Source of the DNA: Bog-473 sp963738135
Lineage (GTDB): Bacteria; Actinomycetota; Acidimicrobiia; Acidimicrobiales; RAAP-2
Reading direction: 5' to 3'
NCBI GenBank assembly: GCA_963738135.1
Contig: CAVTVK010000002.1
Span: 248,001-312,000, forward strand
DNA: 64,000 nucleotides
Every line of letters begins with the position of its first letter. The stretch's first letter is position 1. The notes beneath the pieces are model-generated. The model saw only the letters and a list, made by a program, of their open reading frames with translations. It searched no databases and had not been told where the DNA came from. Shown here in pieces: positions 50,811 through 60,381 of the stretch. The position numbers and the translations under genes were made by a program.

Positions 50811-51416
50811 TCAGGCCGGCGGGAACGGAGTCCCGTAGCGGTTGAGATGGGCTTTCTCGGGCAGCGGTTGCCGGCGTGGAGGGCCCAGCGGCTGGGGCAG
50901 GTGGCCCAGTGGGATCACGGCCACCGGCACGATCTCGGGCGGCAGGCCCAGCGCCGTGGCCAGCTCGTCGCCTCCGAGGACGGGAAGCGTGGTGAGGGTC
51001 GATCCGAGGCCCAGAGCGTGGGCGGCCAACAGCAGGTTCTGCACCGCCGGAAAGACCGAGGCGTCCATGGCCTTCGGGTAGGTCAGGCGAGTATCGCCGC
51101 AGACCACCACCAGCACGGGTGCACCGGCGACGCCGCCGGTGGCCCCGTGGTCGACGTCGCGCAGGAAGGCGGGGGAGAGGCGCTGCTCTTCGAGCGCCTT
51201 GGCGCCCCCTTCCCAGAGGCGAGCGGTGAGCGCGCCGATGGCGGCGCGGATGGTGGCGTCGCGCACGACGACGAACACGAAGGGCTGGCTGTTCTCCGCG
51301 CTGGGCGCGTGGGTCGCCGCAGTGAGGATCCGTGCCACCGTGGCGTCGTCGACGTCATCGGGGAGGAACGAACGGGCGGCCCGCTGGGTGTGCACCACCT
51401 CGAAGAAGTCCGGCAT
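50811..51416 (-). CDS. nitroreductase family protein
   Basis: 201 residues. FFEVVHTQRAARSFLPDD and THAPSAENSQPFVFVVVRD are the FMN-binding segments of the family, and LGLGSTLTTLPVLGGDELA the late part. The enzyme would reduce nitro or quinone compounds with NAD(P)H and FMN, or act on F420-related partners. Substrate unknown. Confidence 0.9.
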   Translation of the reverse strand: MPDFFEVVHTQRAARSFLPDDVDDATVARILTAATHAPSAENSQPFVFVVVRDATIRAAIGALTARLWEGGAKALEEQRLSPAFLRDVDHGATGGVAGAPVLVVVCGDTRLTYPKAMDASVFPAVQNLLLAAHALGLGSTLTTLPVLGGDELATALGLPPEIVPVAVIPLGHLPQPLGPPRRQPLPEKAHLNRYGTPFPPA

Positions 51417-51600
51417 GGCGGCCGATGGTACCGACCCGTGGGGCGGGGGAACCGAATCGAGGGCGGATGGGCAGCGGATTGGGCGCCGCCGAGGTGACGC
51501 CGCTACCTTTGGCGCTGCATCGGCCCGGACGGGTGCCCGCCAGGACGGCGCGGCGGGGATCGACGGCGGGGATCGACGGCGGTGAGGACAGGAGGCACAG

Positions 51601-52116
51601 GTGGCAGACGGTGGCGCATCGCAAGCAGAGGTGCTCAAGAGCATCATCGGGCAGCCGACCGGCACGTCCAAGGTGGTCGTGGAGCGGGGCCCGGTGCAGC
51701 ATTTCGCCGACGCGCTGCTGAGCACCAGCCCGATCTACCACAGCCCCGAAGCGGCCCGGCAGGCGGGCTTCGACAACATCCCTGCGCCGCCGACCTGGCC
51801 GTTCGCCATGGAGTTCTCGGGCAAGTTCGCCGAGATCCAGCCCACGGAGGTGCCTGCCGGCAACCCGATGATGACCGCCATGGGCCCGCTGATGGCCAAG
51901 GGGGGCCTGATCCTCCATGGCGAGCAGGAGTTCCTCTACCACCGGCCCATTCAGGTGGGCGACGTGCTCATCGGCGACGGCACCATCACCGACGCCTACC
52001 AGAAGGAGTCCAAGGGGCGGACGATGACCTTCGTCTGCACGGAGACGAACTGGCGCGAGGAGTCGACCGGTGAGCCGGTCGTCACGGCACGCTTCAACCT
52101 GATCCACCGGGCCTAG
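51601..52116 (+). CDS. MaoC-like dehydratase subunit A (FAS1-like N-terminal type)
   Basis: 171 residues. SPIYHSPEAARQAGFDNIPA and EFLYHRPIQVGDVLIGDGTI are the N-terminal-type MaoC hot dog fold that lacks catalytic residues. It pairs with the catalytic subunit downstream, as in HadA/HadB of mycolic/fatty acid dehydration. GTG start; 29 bases before the partner. Confidence 0.88.
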   Translation: MADGGASQAEVLKSIIGQPTGTSKVVVERGPVQHFADALLSTSPIYHSPEAARQAGFDNIPAPPTWPFAMEFSGKFAEIQPTEVPAGNPMMTAMGPLMAKGGLILHGEQEFLYHRPIQVGDVLIGDGTITDAYQKESKGRTMTFVCTETNWREESTGEPVVTARFNLIHRA

Positions 52117-52145
52117 CCCAGAGCACACGAAGGGAGGTCGAGACG

Positions 52146-52583
52146 ATGGGTGAGAAGACGATGGGTGAGAAGAAACTGTCCTTCGATGACGTACAGGTGG
52201 GGGACGAGGCACCGGCCATCACGCACACGCTGACCCGGACGGACCTGGTCAAGTACGCGGGCGCGTCGGGGGACTTCAACCCGATGCACCACGACGAGGT
52301 GGCGGCCCAGAAGGCCGGGCAACCGAGCGTGTTCGGGCATGGCATGTTCTCCATGGGCCTGCTCGGCACCGCGTTGACGGACTATGTGGGCGTCGGCAAC
52401 GTCACCCGCTACCAGGTCCGCTTCGCCCGCCAGACGTGGCCGGACGAGGTGCTCTCCTCGAGGATCGTCGTCACCGCCAAGCGCGAAGAGGACGGCAAGA
52501 AGCTGGTGGACATGACCGTGACGCTGTCCAACGGAGAAGGTGAGGACAAGCTGGTCGGTGAGGCCACGGCCGCACTGCCGTAA
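52146..52583 (+). CDS. MaoC-like dehydratase subunit B (catalytic)
   Basis: 145 residues. YAGASGDFNPMHHDEVAAQK is the hydratase motif with the catalytic Asp and His, and GQPSVFGHGMFSMGLLGTAL follows. Together with the upstream subunit it forms a 3-hydroxyacyl-thioester dehydratase for fatty acids. Confidence 0.9.
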   Translation: MGEKTMGEKKLSFDDVQVGDEAPAITHTLTRTDLVKYAGASGDFNPMHHDEVAAQKAGQPSVFGHGMFSMGLLGTALTDYVGVGNVTRYQVRFARQTWPDEVLSSRIVVTAKREEDGKKLVDMTVTLSNGEGEDKLVGEATAALP

Positions 52584-52825
52584 CGCCCCGGCGGGCTGGC
52601 TTCTGCGACGGCGCTTTCGTCAACATTTGGACAATTGCCACCTTCACCCGCGACGCCGATCCGGCCACGGCGACGAGGCTGACGACGAATCTCGATCCCG
52701 ATCCGGCGGCACTTCTGGCGCGTCAGGCCTGCATCCGACGCCCCGGAACGTCGGGGCCGAGGACCGCGGGGTCATGCGACCCCCGTAGTCTTGGCACCCA
52801 TGGCCCACGGCACGGCGGTGACCCG

Positions 52826-53791
52826 ATGAGCGTCGTCGACGAACGCGTGCGCGATCTGGACCACGCCGTCGCCCTCGGCCAGGCGCTGGTGCACAACCTC
52901 GAGCAGGTCGTCCTCGGCAATGAGGATGTCTTGCGTGCCGCCGCGGTCGCCGCCCTGTCAGGTGGCCACCTCCTCATCGAGGACGTGCCGGGAGTGGGCA
53001 AGACGGTGTTGGCCCGCACGCTCGCCGCGTCCCTGGGCGCCGAACTCTCACGGGTCCAGGGTCACCCCGACCTGCTCCCGTCCGACATCACGGGCGTCTC
53101 GGTCTTCATGCCCGACACCGGGACTTGGGACTTCCGGCCCGGCCCCGTCTTCGCGCACGTGGTGTTGGTGGACGAGCTCAACCGCACGCCACCGCGCACG
53201 CAATCGGCCCTCCTCGAGACGATGGAGGAGCGCCAGGTCAGCGTGGACGGTCAGTCCTGGCCGCTGCCCCAACCGCATCTCGTCATCGCCACACAGAACC
53301 CGCAGTCGCAGCGGGGCACCTTCCCGCTGGTCGAGAGTCAGCTCGACCGGTTCGCCATCGCCACGGCGATCGGCTACCCGGATGCCTCGCAGGAGGTGCG
53401 GCTGGCCCTCCACGGCGGAGGCACCTATGCCCTGGCCGATCTGCGACCGGTCTGCACGCCCGAGGAATGGGGTCGGGCTCAGCGAGCGACCGAGAACGTC
53501 GCCGTGCACGAGGCGGTGGCGGTGTACGCAGTGGAGCTGTGCCGGGCCAGTCGCACGGCGCCCGGCGTGCATCTCGGCGCCAGCCCCCGCGCCGCCATCT
53601 GGCTCATCCGCGCCGCGCAGGCGCACGCGGTGCTCAACGCGCGGCCCTTCGTGGTTCCCGACGACGTCAAGGCTGTCGCTGTCGCCTGCCTGTCCCATCG
53701 CATCCTCACCGTCGAGGGCGACGCCGGGGCCGACTTGTCGGCCGCGGTGATCGGACGCCTGCTCGAAACCACCCCGACGCCCAGACCGTGA
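52826..53791 (+). CDS. MoxR-type AAA ATPase
   Basis: 321 residues. Walker A is EDVPGVGKTVLAR and Walker B VVLVDELNRTPP, followed by QSALLETMEERQVSVDG; MoxR sensor region FVVPDDVKAVAVACLSHRI closes it. These act as chaperones with DUF58 and other partners. Stop overlaps the DUF58 GTG (GTGA). Confidence 0.93.
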   Translation: MSVVDERVRDLDHAVALGQALVHNLEQVVLGNEDVLRAAAVAALSGGHLLIEDVPGVGKTVLARTLAASLGAELSRVQGHPDLLPSDITGVSVFMPDTGTWDFRPGPVFAHVVLVDELNRTPPRTQSALLETMEERQVSVDGQSWPLPQPHLVIATQNPQSQRGTFPLVESQLDRFAIATAIGYPDASQEVRLALHGGGTYALADLRPVCTPEEWGRAQRATENVAVHEAVAVYAVELCRASRTAPGVHLGASPRAAIWLIRAAQAHAVLNARPFVVPDDVKAVAVACLSHRILTVEGDAGADLSAAVIGRLLETTPTPRP

Positions 53792-54690
53792 CCCGCTGGG
53801 CGCGACCGGCCCGTCCCTGGGCGCCGATCGCCGGGGCGTTGCTCATCATCGGGCTGTGGTGGCTGGTCGCCCACAACGCCGGCTCGGGATGGGTCCAGGT
53901 GTTGGGGGATCTCGTCTTCGGTGCGCTCCTGATCGGGATCGTCGGGCCCTTCGTGGTCGTCACGCGTGCCCGCGTCACCATCGCCGGCGCACCGGGTGAC
54001 GGCGTCGCAGGCTTCCCGGTCCCGGTCACTGTCGTGTCGAACAGCCGGGTACGGGTCCGCCCGGTGACGCCGACCGGCCCGGAGTCGTTCGTCGGGCCGC
54101 GTGGGCGACGCGGCCCTGTCGACGAGGCCGTCACTCTGCTGCCGCTCCGTCGCGGCATTCACCACTGGGTCGAGCTCGACATTGCGTCGGCCGCACCGTT
54201 CGCGTTGCAGTGGTGGAAGCGGCGCGTGCGGGTCTCCCTGCCGTCTGCGCTCCACGTATCGCCCCGTTGCGGCCCGGCACAGCCCGTGCCCGTACGACCG
54301 GACGAGGGGACCGGTGACATGCTCGACCGACCCCGGTCCGACCAGGGTGTGCCCCGCGGCGCCCGCCCCTACATGCCGGGCGACGGCCGGCGCCTCGTCC
54401 ATTGGCGTTCGACGGCGCACACCGGCCGGTTGATGGTGCGGGAGCTGGAGCAGCCGGCGGCCGAACCCGTGACGATCACCGTGGAGTTGCCCCAGGACCC
54501 CGACGCGGCCGAACGTGTGGCGGAAGCCGCCCTCGGTTCCGTGGTCGCCCTGCTCGAGAGCGGTGCACCGGTCCTCCTCGGGACGACCGAACCGTCGGGC
54601 CCGGTCGTCGGGACGGTGGCCGACCGCCGCAGCGCAGGACGTCGTCTCGCCCGCGCGGTGGCGGACCCGGGCGGTGCGTTCGGGTCGTGA
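53788..54690 (+). CDS. DUF58 domain membrane protein
   Basis: 300 residues. Two N-terminal helices (WAPIAGALLIIGLWWLVA and LVFGALLIGIVGPFVVV) precede a soluble part with the DUF58 signature RPYMPGDGRRLVHWRSTAHT and GRLMVRELE. It is the usual partner of MoxR and transglutaminase-like proteins. Both gene borders overlap by GTGA. Confidence 0.9.
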   Translation: MTRWARPARPWAPIAGALLIIGLWWLVAHNAGSGWVQVLGDLVFGALLIGIVGPFVVVTRARVTIAGAPGDGVAGFPVPVTVVSNSRVRVRPVTPTGPESFVGPRGRRGPVDEAVTLLPLRRGIHHWVELDIASAAPFALQWWKRRVRVSLPSALHVSPRCGPAQPVPVRPDEGTGDMLDRPRSDQGVPRGARPYMPGDGRRLVHWRSTAHTGRLMVRELEQPAAEPVTITVELPQDPDAAERVAEAALGSVVALLESGAPVLLGTTEPSGPVVGTVADRRSAGRRLARAVADPGGAFGS

Positions 54691-56780
54691 GCATCGTGGA
54701 CGCAGTCCGCCGGGCCAACCAGCCCGGGGTGCCCGAGGATTCGATCCGGTTGCGGCTCGCCTGCCTGGGTGCCGTGCTGGTGGCGATCGCGGCGTGCGCC
54801 GCCCAGCAGGAGATCGCCTGGACGCCGGCCATCGCCGCCATGGGGCTCGTCTCGGCCGGCACGGCTTTCTCGCACGCCACCCGGGCCGCGCCTCCGGGGT
54901 GGGTGAAGATCCTGGTGGCCCTGGGCGCCGTGGGCGCCTGTGCCTGGTTCTTCCACGCGGTCGCCGCGCCGGTGGGCGGCATCACGTCGGTCATCAATCC
55001 CTTGACGGTGCTGCTCGTCGCCGTCCTGGTCCTCCACTCCTTCCACGTCCCCACGCGCCGCGACCTCCTCTTCACGCTCGGCGCGTCGGCCGGCCTGATG
55101 GCGGTGGGCGGCGCGCTGGCGATCGATCTCGGGTTCGGCCTCTACGTCGTGGCGTGGGCCAGCTGCTGCCTGTGGGGCCTGACCGAAATGTGGACCTCGG
55201 CCAGCGGTGGGGGCCGTCTCTCCGCCACCGGTCTGGTCCTGGCCCTGCTGGCATCGTCGACCGCCGCCGCCGCGGTCTTCCTCGCGCTGCCGGCGCCCGT
55301 CGTCTCGTCCCGCGTCTCGTTCATGGCAAGGGCCGGAGCCGGCGGCTCCGTGGGGATCCCTGGGGCCCTGGCCGGCGACTCCGGGGTCGCCGCGCAGTTG
55401 TCCCACGCCGGCACCCCGACAAGTCGGATTCGCGTGGGCGGTTATCTCGGGTTCGCCGGCAGCCTGAACACGGCCCTGCGGGGAAACCTTGGCAACACCC
55501 TGGTGATGCAGGTGAGGGCGCAGCGCCCCTCGTACTGGGTCGGGGAGACCTTCGACACGTGGCAGGGCCAGAGCTGGACCGAGTCACAGGCCGTGCCGCG
55601 GCGCCCGTTGCGCGAGAGCTCGCCCTTCAGCCTGCCCATTTCGCTCGGGAGCGTGCCCTTCGGGGAGAGTGATCTCCAGACCTTCTACGTCTCGAGCCCG
55701 ACGGCCAACCTCGTGTTCCACGCCGAGAGCGCCCAGCAATTGTGGTTCCCCGCCGGCAAGGTCTACGTCGCCGGGGACGGCACCATCGTCTCGCCTCTCG
55801 GCCTGGGCGCCGGATCCATCTACACGGTCGATTCCCGGGTGAGCACGGCCACCCCGGCGCAGCTGCGGGCAGACGACAGCCCGTTCATCCTCGAACCGGA
55901 CACCGAGCGGCAGGAAGTGCAGCTGCCCCACGCGTACCCGCGCGCACTCGCCTTGGCCAGCACCGTCACCGCCCACGACACCACGACGTACGACAAGGTG
56001 CAGTCGCTCATCCACTGGATCGGCGCGCACACGCACTACTCGCAGAACATCCCGCCCCTCCCGGCGGGGGCCGACACCGTGGACGAATTCCTCTTCGGCA
56101 ACCGGATCGGCTTCTGCGAACAGATCTCCACCTCGTTGGCGGTGATGCTGCGCTCCCTCGGGATACCCGCCCGCGAGGCGGTCGGCTACGTGCCCGGGGG
56201 CTTTGACCCGATCACCGACCTCTACCAGGTCCACGCCAACGACGCCCACGCCTGGGTGCAGGTGTGGTTCCCGGGCTACGGCTGGCAGAACTTCGACCCG
56301 ACGGCGGCCGTGCCACTCGCAGCCCCCAACCCCGGCACGACGGCACTGCACGATGTCGCGTCCGCCTTGCGGCGCATCCCCGTCGTGCCGGTTGCGGTGG
56401 TGCTGGTGACGGCCGGCGTGGTCGTCGTCGTCGTGCGGTGGCGCCGGTCCCGGCCGGCATCGTGGGCGGAGCAGGTGGCGCGCCGCGTGGAGCACCTGGG
56501 GCGACGGGCCGGCCATCCGCGTCGGGCGGCCGAGACCCTGACGGAATACGCCGCCCGGCTCGACACCCTGTCCGGATCGGACGCGTCGACCATCAGCCGG
56601 CTGGCCTCGTCGGCACAGGCCAGCGCCTACGGGGGTGACGATCCGCCGCCGTCGGCGCAGCGCGCCATGGTCGAGGAGGCGAAACGCCTGCGGCTTCCTC
56701 GGCGGAACACCGCCGCGCCGCGAGCGACCGAACCCGCTCCGCCGCCGCCGGTCACCGTGGGCGCAGGGTGGCGGGACTGA
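54687..56780 (+). CDS. TgpA-type transglutaminase-like membrane protein
   Basis: 697 residues. About seven N-terminal helices, a long extracytoplasmic domain, and a transglutaminase core with GNRIGFCEQISTSLAVMLRS (Cys), ANDAHAWVQVWFPGYGW (His) and NFDPTA (Asp), the full papain-like triad. A further helix and a DUF4129-like tail end it. Such proteases or crosslinkers act on the cell-envelope side; substrate unknown. Confidence 0.9.
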   Translation: MSIVDAVRRANQPGVPEDSIRLRLACLGAVLVAIAACAAQQEIAWTPAIAAMGLVSAGTAFSHATRAAPPGWVKILVALGAVGACAWFFHAVAAPVGGITSVINPLTVLLVAVLVLHSFHVPTRRDLLFTLGASAGLMAVGGALAIDLGFGLYVVAWASCCLWGLTEMWTSASGGGRLSATGLVLALLASSTAAAAVFLALPAPVVSSRVSFMARAGAGGSVGIPGALAGDSGVAAQLSHAGTPTSRIRVGGYLGFAGSLNTALRGNLGNTLVMQVRAQRPSYWVGETFDTWQGQSWTESQAVPRRPLRESSPFSLPISLGSVPFGESDLQTFYVSSPTANLVFHAESAQQLWFPAGKVYVAGDGTIVSPLGLGAGSIYTVDSRVSTATPAQLRADDSPFILEPDTERQEVQLPHAYPRALALASTVTAHDTTTYDKVQSLIHWIGAHTHYSQNIPPLPAGADTVDEFLFGNRIGFCEQISTSLAVMLRSLGIPAREAVGYVPGGFDPITDLYQVHANDAHAWVQVWFPGYGWQNFDPTAAVPLAAPNPGTTALHDVASALRRIPVVPVAVVLVTAGVVVVVVRWRRSRPASWAEQVARRVEHLGRRAGHPRRAAETLTEYAARLDTLSGSDASTISRLASSAQASAYGGDDPPPSAQRAMVEEAKRLRLPRRNTAAPRATEPAPPPPVTVGAGWRD

Positions 56781-56829
56781 AGCCTCGAGACGAAGGCGAG
56801 GCCAGGCCGCCGGTTCCAGCCGAAGGCGG

Positions 56830-58049
56830 TCAGGCGGTCTCGAAGCGCAGCGGCAACCGCGCCGGGCCCCAGATGCCGAACGTCGACGGCTTCCATTCCA
56901 CGTCGCCGTTGCGGGCCAGTCCCGGCATGCGCCGTGCCAGCAGTGGCAGTGCCTCCTGCAGCTCGGCCCGGGCCAATGCCGCCCCCATGCAGAAGTGGAT
57001 GCCCGAGCCGAAGGTCATCTGCGCCGTGCTGCGCTCGCGCGTGATGTCGAAGACGTCGGGATCGTCGAAGGCATCGGGGTCGCGGTTGGCCCCGGCCAAC
57101 GAGGTGACCACCAGGGTGCCTTGCGGGAACAGCACGTCGCGATAGACGACGTCTTCTGACGCGAAGCGCGCCGTGCCCCGCACGGCGCCCAGGTAGCGCA
57201 TCGACTCCTCGACGGCTCGGCCGGCCAGCTCCGGCCGTTCGGACAGCAGCGCCCACTGGTCCGGGTATTCGGTGAAGAGCGCCACCGAGCAGGCGAGCTG
57301 ATTGCGGGTGGTGTCGGTTCCCGCCATGAGTACCGCCTGCGCCAGCATGGCCATTTCGTCGGTGGAGAGGCGATCGCCCTCCTCCTCTATGGCGATGAGG
57401 TCGCTCAGCAGATCGTCGCGGGGCTGGCCCGGCGTTCGGTGATCATGTCGCTGACGTAGTCGGTGAGCTCCTCGGCCGCCCGTGCAATGAGGGGCAGGTC
57501 TTCGGCCAGGTTGTTGTTGAAGATCCGAAAGATGTCGGTGGCCCAGCCCGAGAAGAGCTTCCAGTCCTCCGGTGGTGCGCCCAGCAGCTCGCAGATGATC
57601 GGGATGGGATAGGGCTCGCAGACGTCGGCCACCAGTTCGCACTCGCCCTGCGCCACGACCCGGTCGACCAGCTCGCCCACCACTCGCTGCATGGTGGGGC
57701 GGAGGCGGTTGGCCGAAGCCGGGGTGAAGGCCGGCGCCACCAATCGCCGGAGGCGGGCGTGCCCGGGGCCTTCCATGGTCAAGATGGACTCGCCCGGTCC
57801 GCCGCGTGGGTCGGCGGCCAGGGATTCCTGGAGCTCGGGGGCCTGCTGAATCATGGACAACGCCGAGTGGAAGCGCTGATCGCGCAGGATGGCCGTGACA
57901 TCCTGTTGCCTGGTGACGGTGTAGCCCATGTCGAAACGGGCGAGCCAGTGCACGGAACGGGCGGCCGCAATGGCGTCGAGCGCCTCCCGACGCTCCAGTC
58001 CGTCCGTGTCGAGAAGGGGCAGTTCCAGCTCCGAGACCAGTTGTGCCAT
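56830..58049 (-). pseudogene. cytochrome P450, one frame break
   Basis: MAQLVSELELPLLDTDG starts the protein; GHARLRRLVAPAFTP follows. Near 57418-57424 (CCCC read for CCCCC) the frame changes from ITERRASP to RDDLLSDLIAIEEEGDRLS. The I-helix AGTDTTRNQ, the ExxR in VEESMR and the heme-Cys loop FGSGIHFCMGAALARAE are all present. Corrected length about 407 residues. Substrate unknown. Confidence 0.88.
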
Positions 58050-58289
58050 GACTCCCCGTTCTCCGTGACCGCACGTGTGGTGGGCCAACGTCACGAGGTT
58101 AGTGGAGCGCCGGACCCAAGCCGAGGGGGGATGACCGGGGAATGGTGCACGGGGAACGATGCCGGGAACGGCCGCAAGAGCGGTGCCGTCGGGGCGTTCT
58201 CGCAGTGGGGGCGCGTGGCCGGGCAGCAGCGTCGCTGACGTTGGCGGCGGCCACGCGCCTCCTGTCCCCGCCTCCAACCGGCCGCTGGC

Positions 58290-59117
58290 TCAGGTCGTGC
58301 GGTCGGACTTCAGGGCCGGGTGGTTCTTGGCCATGATCGGCAACAGGAGGGCCTTGGGCACCAGGTGCGCCAGACCCGCCCCGACGCGGTTCGCCGCGCC
58401 GGGGATCACGACGGCGCGACCGGCGACGAGCCCCTCAACGGCGGCCCGGGCCACGTCGTCCACCGGAACCCACATGAACTTGGGCAGCGACTCGCCGGCC
58501 TCCTCGTCGGTCATACCGGCCGTTTCGGCGAACCCCGTCTCGACCGGCCCCGGGCACAGTGTGGTGACGCTGACGCCGGTGTCGCGCAACTCCGCCCCGA
58601 GGGCGCGACCGTAGGACAGCACGAACGACTTCGACGCGCCGTAGGCGGCCTGTCCGGGCAGCGGCTGGAAGGCGGCGGTCGACGCTGTGTTGAGCACGGC
58701 GCCTCGATGACGGGTGACCATGCCCGGCACGAAGAGCGTGCAGAGATCGACGACCGCTTCGACGTTGATGCGCACGAGGGAGAGCTCGGCGGACCGGTCG
58801 GCCGTGAAGACCGGGCCCATCGTCGTGAAGCCGGCGTTGTTGACGAGGATGTCGGGCGTCAGGCCGCGCGTCGCCAGCTGCGCCGGGAGTTCGCCGCGAG
58901 AGCCGGCATCGGTGAGGTCGGCTGCAATCACCTCCACGCGCACGGAGTGGGCCCGTGTCAGCTTGTCCGCCAGTGCCAGCAACCGGTCCTCGCGCCGGGC
59001 CACCAGCGTCAGCCCGTGGCCGCGCCGCGCCAGCTCGCGTGCAATGGCGGCGCCGATGCCGGAGGAGGCTCCGGTGACGACCGCGGTCGTGTTCTCCTTG
59101 GGCGTGGGCAGGGCCAT
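58290..59117 (-). CDS. short-chain dehydrogenase/reductase
   Basis: 275 residues. VTGASSGIGAAIARELARRG is the TGxxxGxG loop, NNAG and the catalytic set S-Y-K (NTASTAAF, then YGASKSFVLSYG) follow. VARREDRLL with Arg after the second strand favours NADPH. Oxidoreductase of DltE/YqjQ-like type; substrate unknown. Confidence 0.92.
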   Translation of the reverse strand: MALPTPKENTTAVVTGASSGIGAAIARELARRGHGLTLVARREDRLLALADKLTRAHSVRVEVIAADLTDAGSRGELPAQLATRGLTPDILVNNAGFTTMGPVFTADRSAELSLVRINVEAVVDLCTLFVPGMVTRHRGAVLNTASTAAFQPLPGQAAYGASKSFVLSYGRALGAELRDTGVSVTTLCPGPVETGFAETAGMTDEEAGESLPKFMWVPVDDVARAAVEGLVAGRAVVIPGAANRVGAGLAHLVPKALLLPIMAKNHPALKSDRTT

Positions 59118-59598
59118 CGCGAGAGCGTAGGTGAACGCGTCGGCGCCACCGCAGGGGGCCGCTTCCCGTCGCCAGATCACGGCGATGTGAAGTTTGCGTG
59201 ACGGGTGACCGCCCGACCAGGGGCTTCGCGAATGCCCAGTTCGCGTGGGGTTCACACGGCCGAGGGCCAGGTGGATACTTGAAGCAAGCGAGCGGCAGAC
59301 GGAGCACCCGCCTTTGCCCCGAGTGGAAAGGAGCTGCCGATGCAATCGACAGGCTCGACCGAGGAGGCCGATCCGCCGGGTTGAGGATGCGCCACCGATG
59401 TCGGTTTCGGTGGCGCCGCAGAGCATTCCGCTTGGCGTGAGGCCCGGCGTATGAAGAAGGCCGCGTTCGCGCCGGTGCGTGTGCCGGCCGGCCGACAAGG
59501 CGGCCCCCGCACCCACTGCGCCGCAGGCGAGAGCCACGGACTGCTCAACAAGTACGACTAACTACAAGGAACATAAGAAGCAGTATCAGAACGAGTGA
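59118..59598. other. intergenic stretch of about 480 bases
   Basis: Upstream region of the SDR gene with no convincing gene. A 36-codon frame from an ATG near 59452 (ending HGLLNKYD) is open but has no ribosome site. The stretch around 59555-59590 is AT-rich (AACTACAAGGAACATAAG). Confidence 0.35.
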
Positions 59599-59621
59599 GG
59601 ACCGGCCGAAAGGGCCGGTCC
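59599..59621 (+). terminator. hairpin terminator
   Basis: GGACCGGCC and GGCCGGTCC pair around GAAAG; TTCTCG follows. It precedes the LON-domain gene by about 60 bases and seems to end a plus-strand transcript. Confidence 0.6.
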
Positions 59622-59682
59622 TTCTCGCGTCGGGGGACCCCACGGTCGTGCGTCGACGCGCCGGGCCGTGCCATGGTTGGGC

Positions 59683-60315
59683 ATGTCCGGGACGCGCCTG
59701 CCGATGTTTCCGCTGTCCGCCGTCCTGTTCCCCTATGCGTCGATGCCGCTGCACGTCTTCGAGCCCCGTTACCGGGACCTGATGCGGGACTGCCTGGCGG
59801 GCGACGCCCGGTTCGGCATCGTGCTCATTGAGCGGGGCTCCGAGGTCGGTGGGGGCGAGACGCGCTCCGGCCTCGGCACGCGGGGCGTCATCACCCGGTC
59901 GGCCGAGCTGCCCGACGGGCGGTGGGTCCTCGAGATCGAGGGGGAGGCCCTCATCGCCGTGGAGGAGTGGCTGCCCGATGATCCCTATCCGGTGGCCCTG
60001 GTGCGCGATGCCGCGTCGATGCCGAGACCGGGAGACGCCGCCCCGTTGGTGGGCGCCGCCGGGCAACGGGTCCGTCGGGCCCGGGCCTTGCTGGCCGAGC
60101 AGGGTGGTGCGCCGCCACTCGCTCCCGACCTCGCACTCGATGGGGGAGGGGATGTCGAGCGCGCGTCCTGGCAGCTGTGCGCGGCCGCCCCCGTCAGCGC
60201 GTACGACGCGCAGCGTCTCCTCGCGGCGGACGGCGCGCCCGAACGCCTGCGCCTGCTCTCCGAATTGATGGAAGAGCTCGAGCTCGATCTGCACCGCATG
60301 CTGCGGGCCGAATGA
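59683..60315 (+). CDS. LON substrate-binding-domain protein
   Basis: 210 residues. MFPLSAVLFPYASMPLHVFE then PRYRDLMRDCLAGDARFGIV is the N-terminal domain of Lon proteases standing alone. The C-terminal half is helical. Adaptor or chaperone-like roles are proposed for such stand-alone domains. Its last sense codons and stop form the first unit of the nine-base repeat. Confidence 0.9.
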   Translation: MSGTRLPMFPLSAVLFPYASMPLHVFEPRYRDLMRDCLAGDARFGIVLIERGSEVGGGETRSGLGTRGVITRSAELPDGRWVLEIEGEALIAVEEWLPDDPYPVALVRDAASMPRPGDAAPLVGAAGQRVRRARALLAEQGGAPPLAPDLALDGGGDVERASWQLCAAAPVSAYDAQRLLAADGAPERLRLLSELMEELELDLHRMLRAE

Positions 60316-60369
60316 GCCGAATGAGCCGAATGAGCCGAATGAGCCGAATGAGCCGAATGAGCCGAATGA
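60307..60369 (+). repeat. seven tandem copies of GCCGAATGA
   Basis: Seven exact 9-base units. In the frame of the LON-domain gene each reads Ala-Glu-stop, so the gene ends in the first and six further in-frame stops follow. They fill the gap up to the ribosome site (AAAGGA) of the sulfatase. Confidence 0.95.
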
Positions 60370-60381
60370 AAGGATCCCTTC

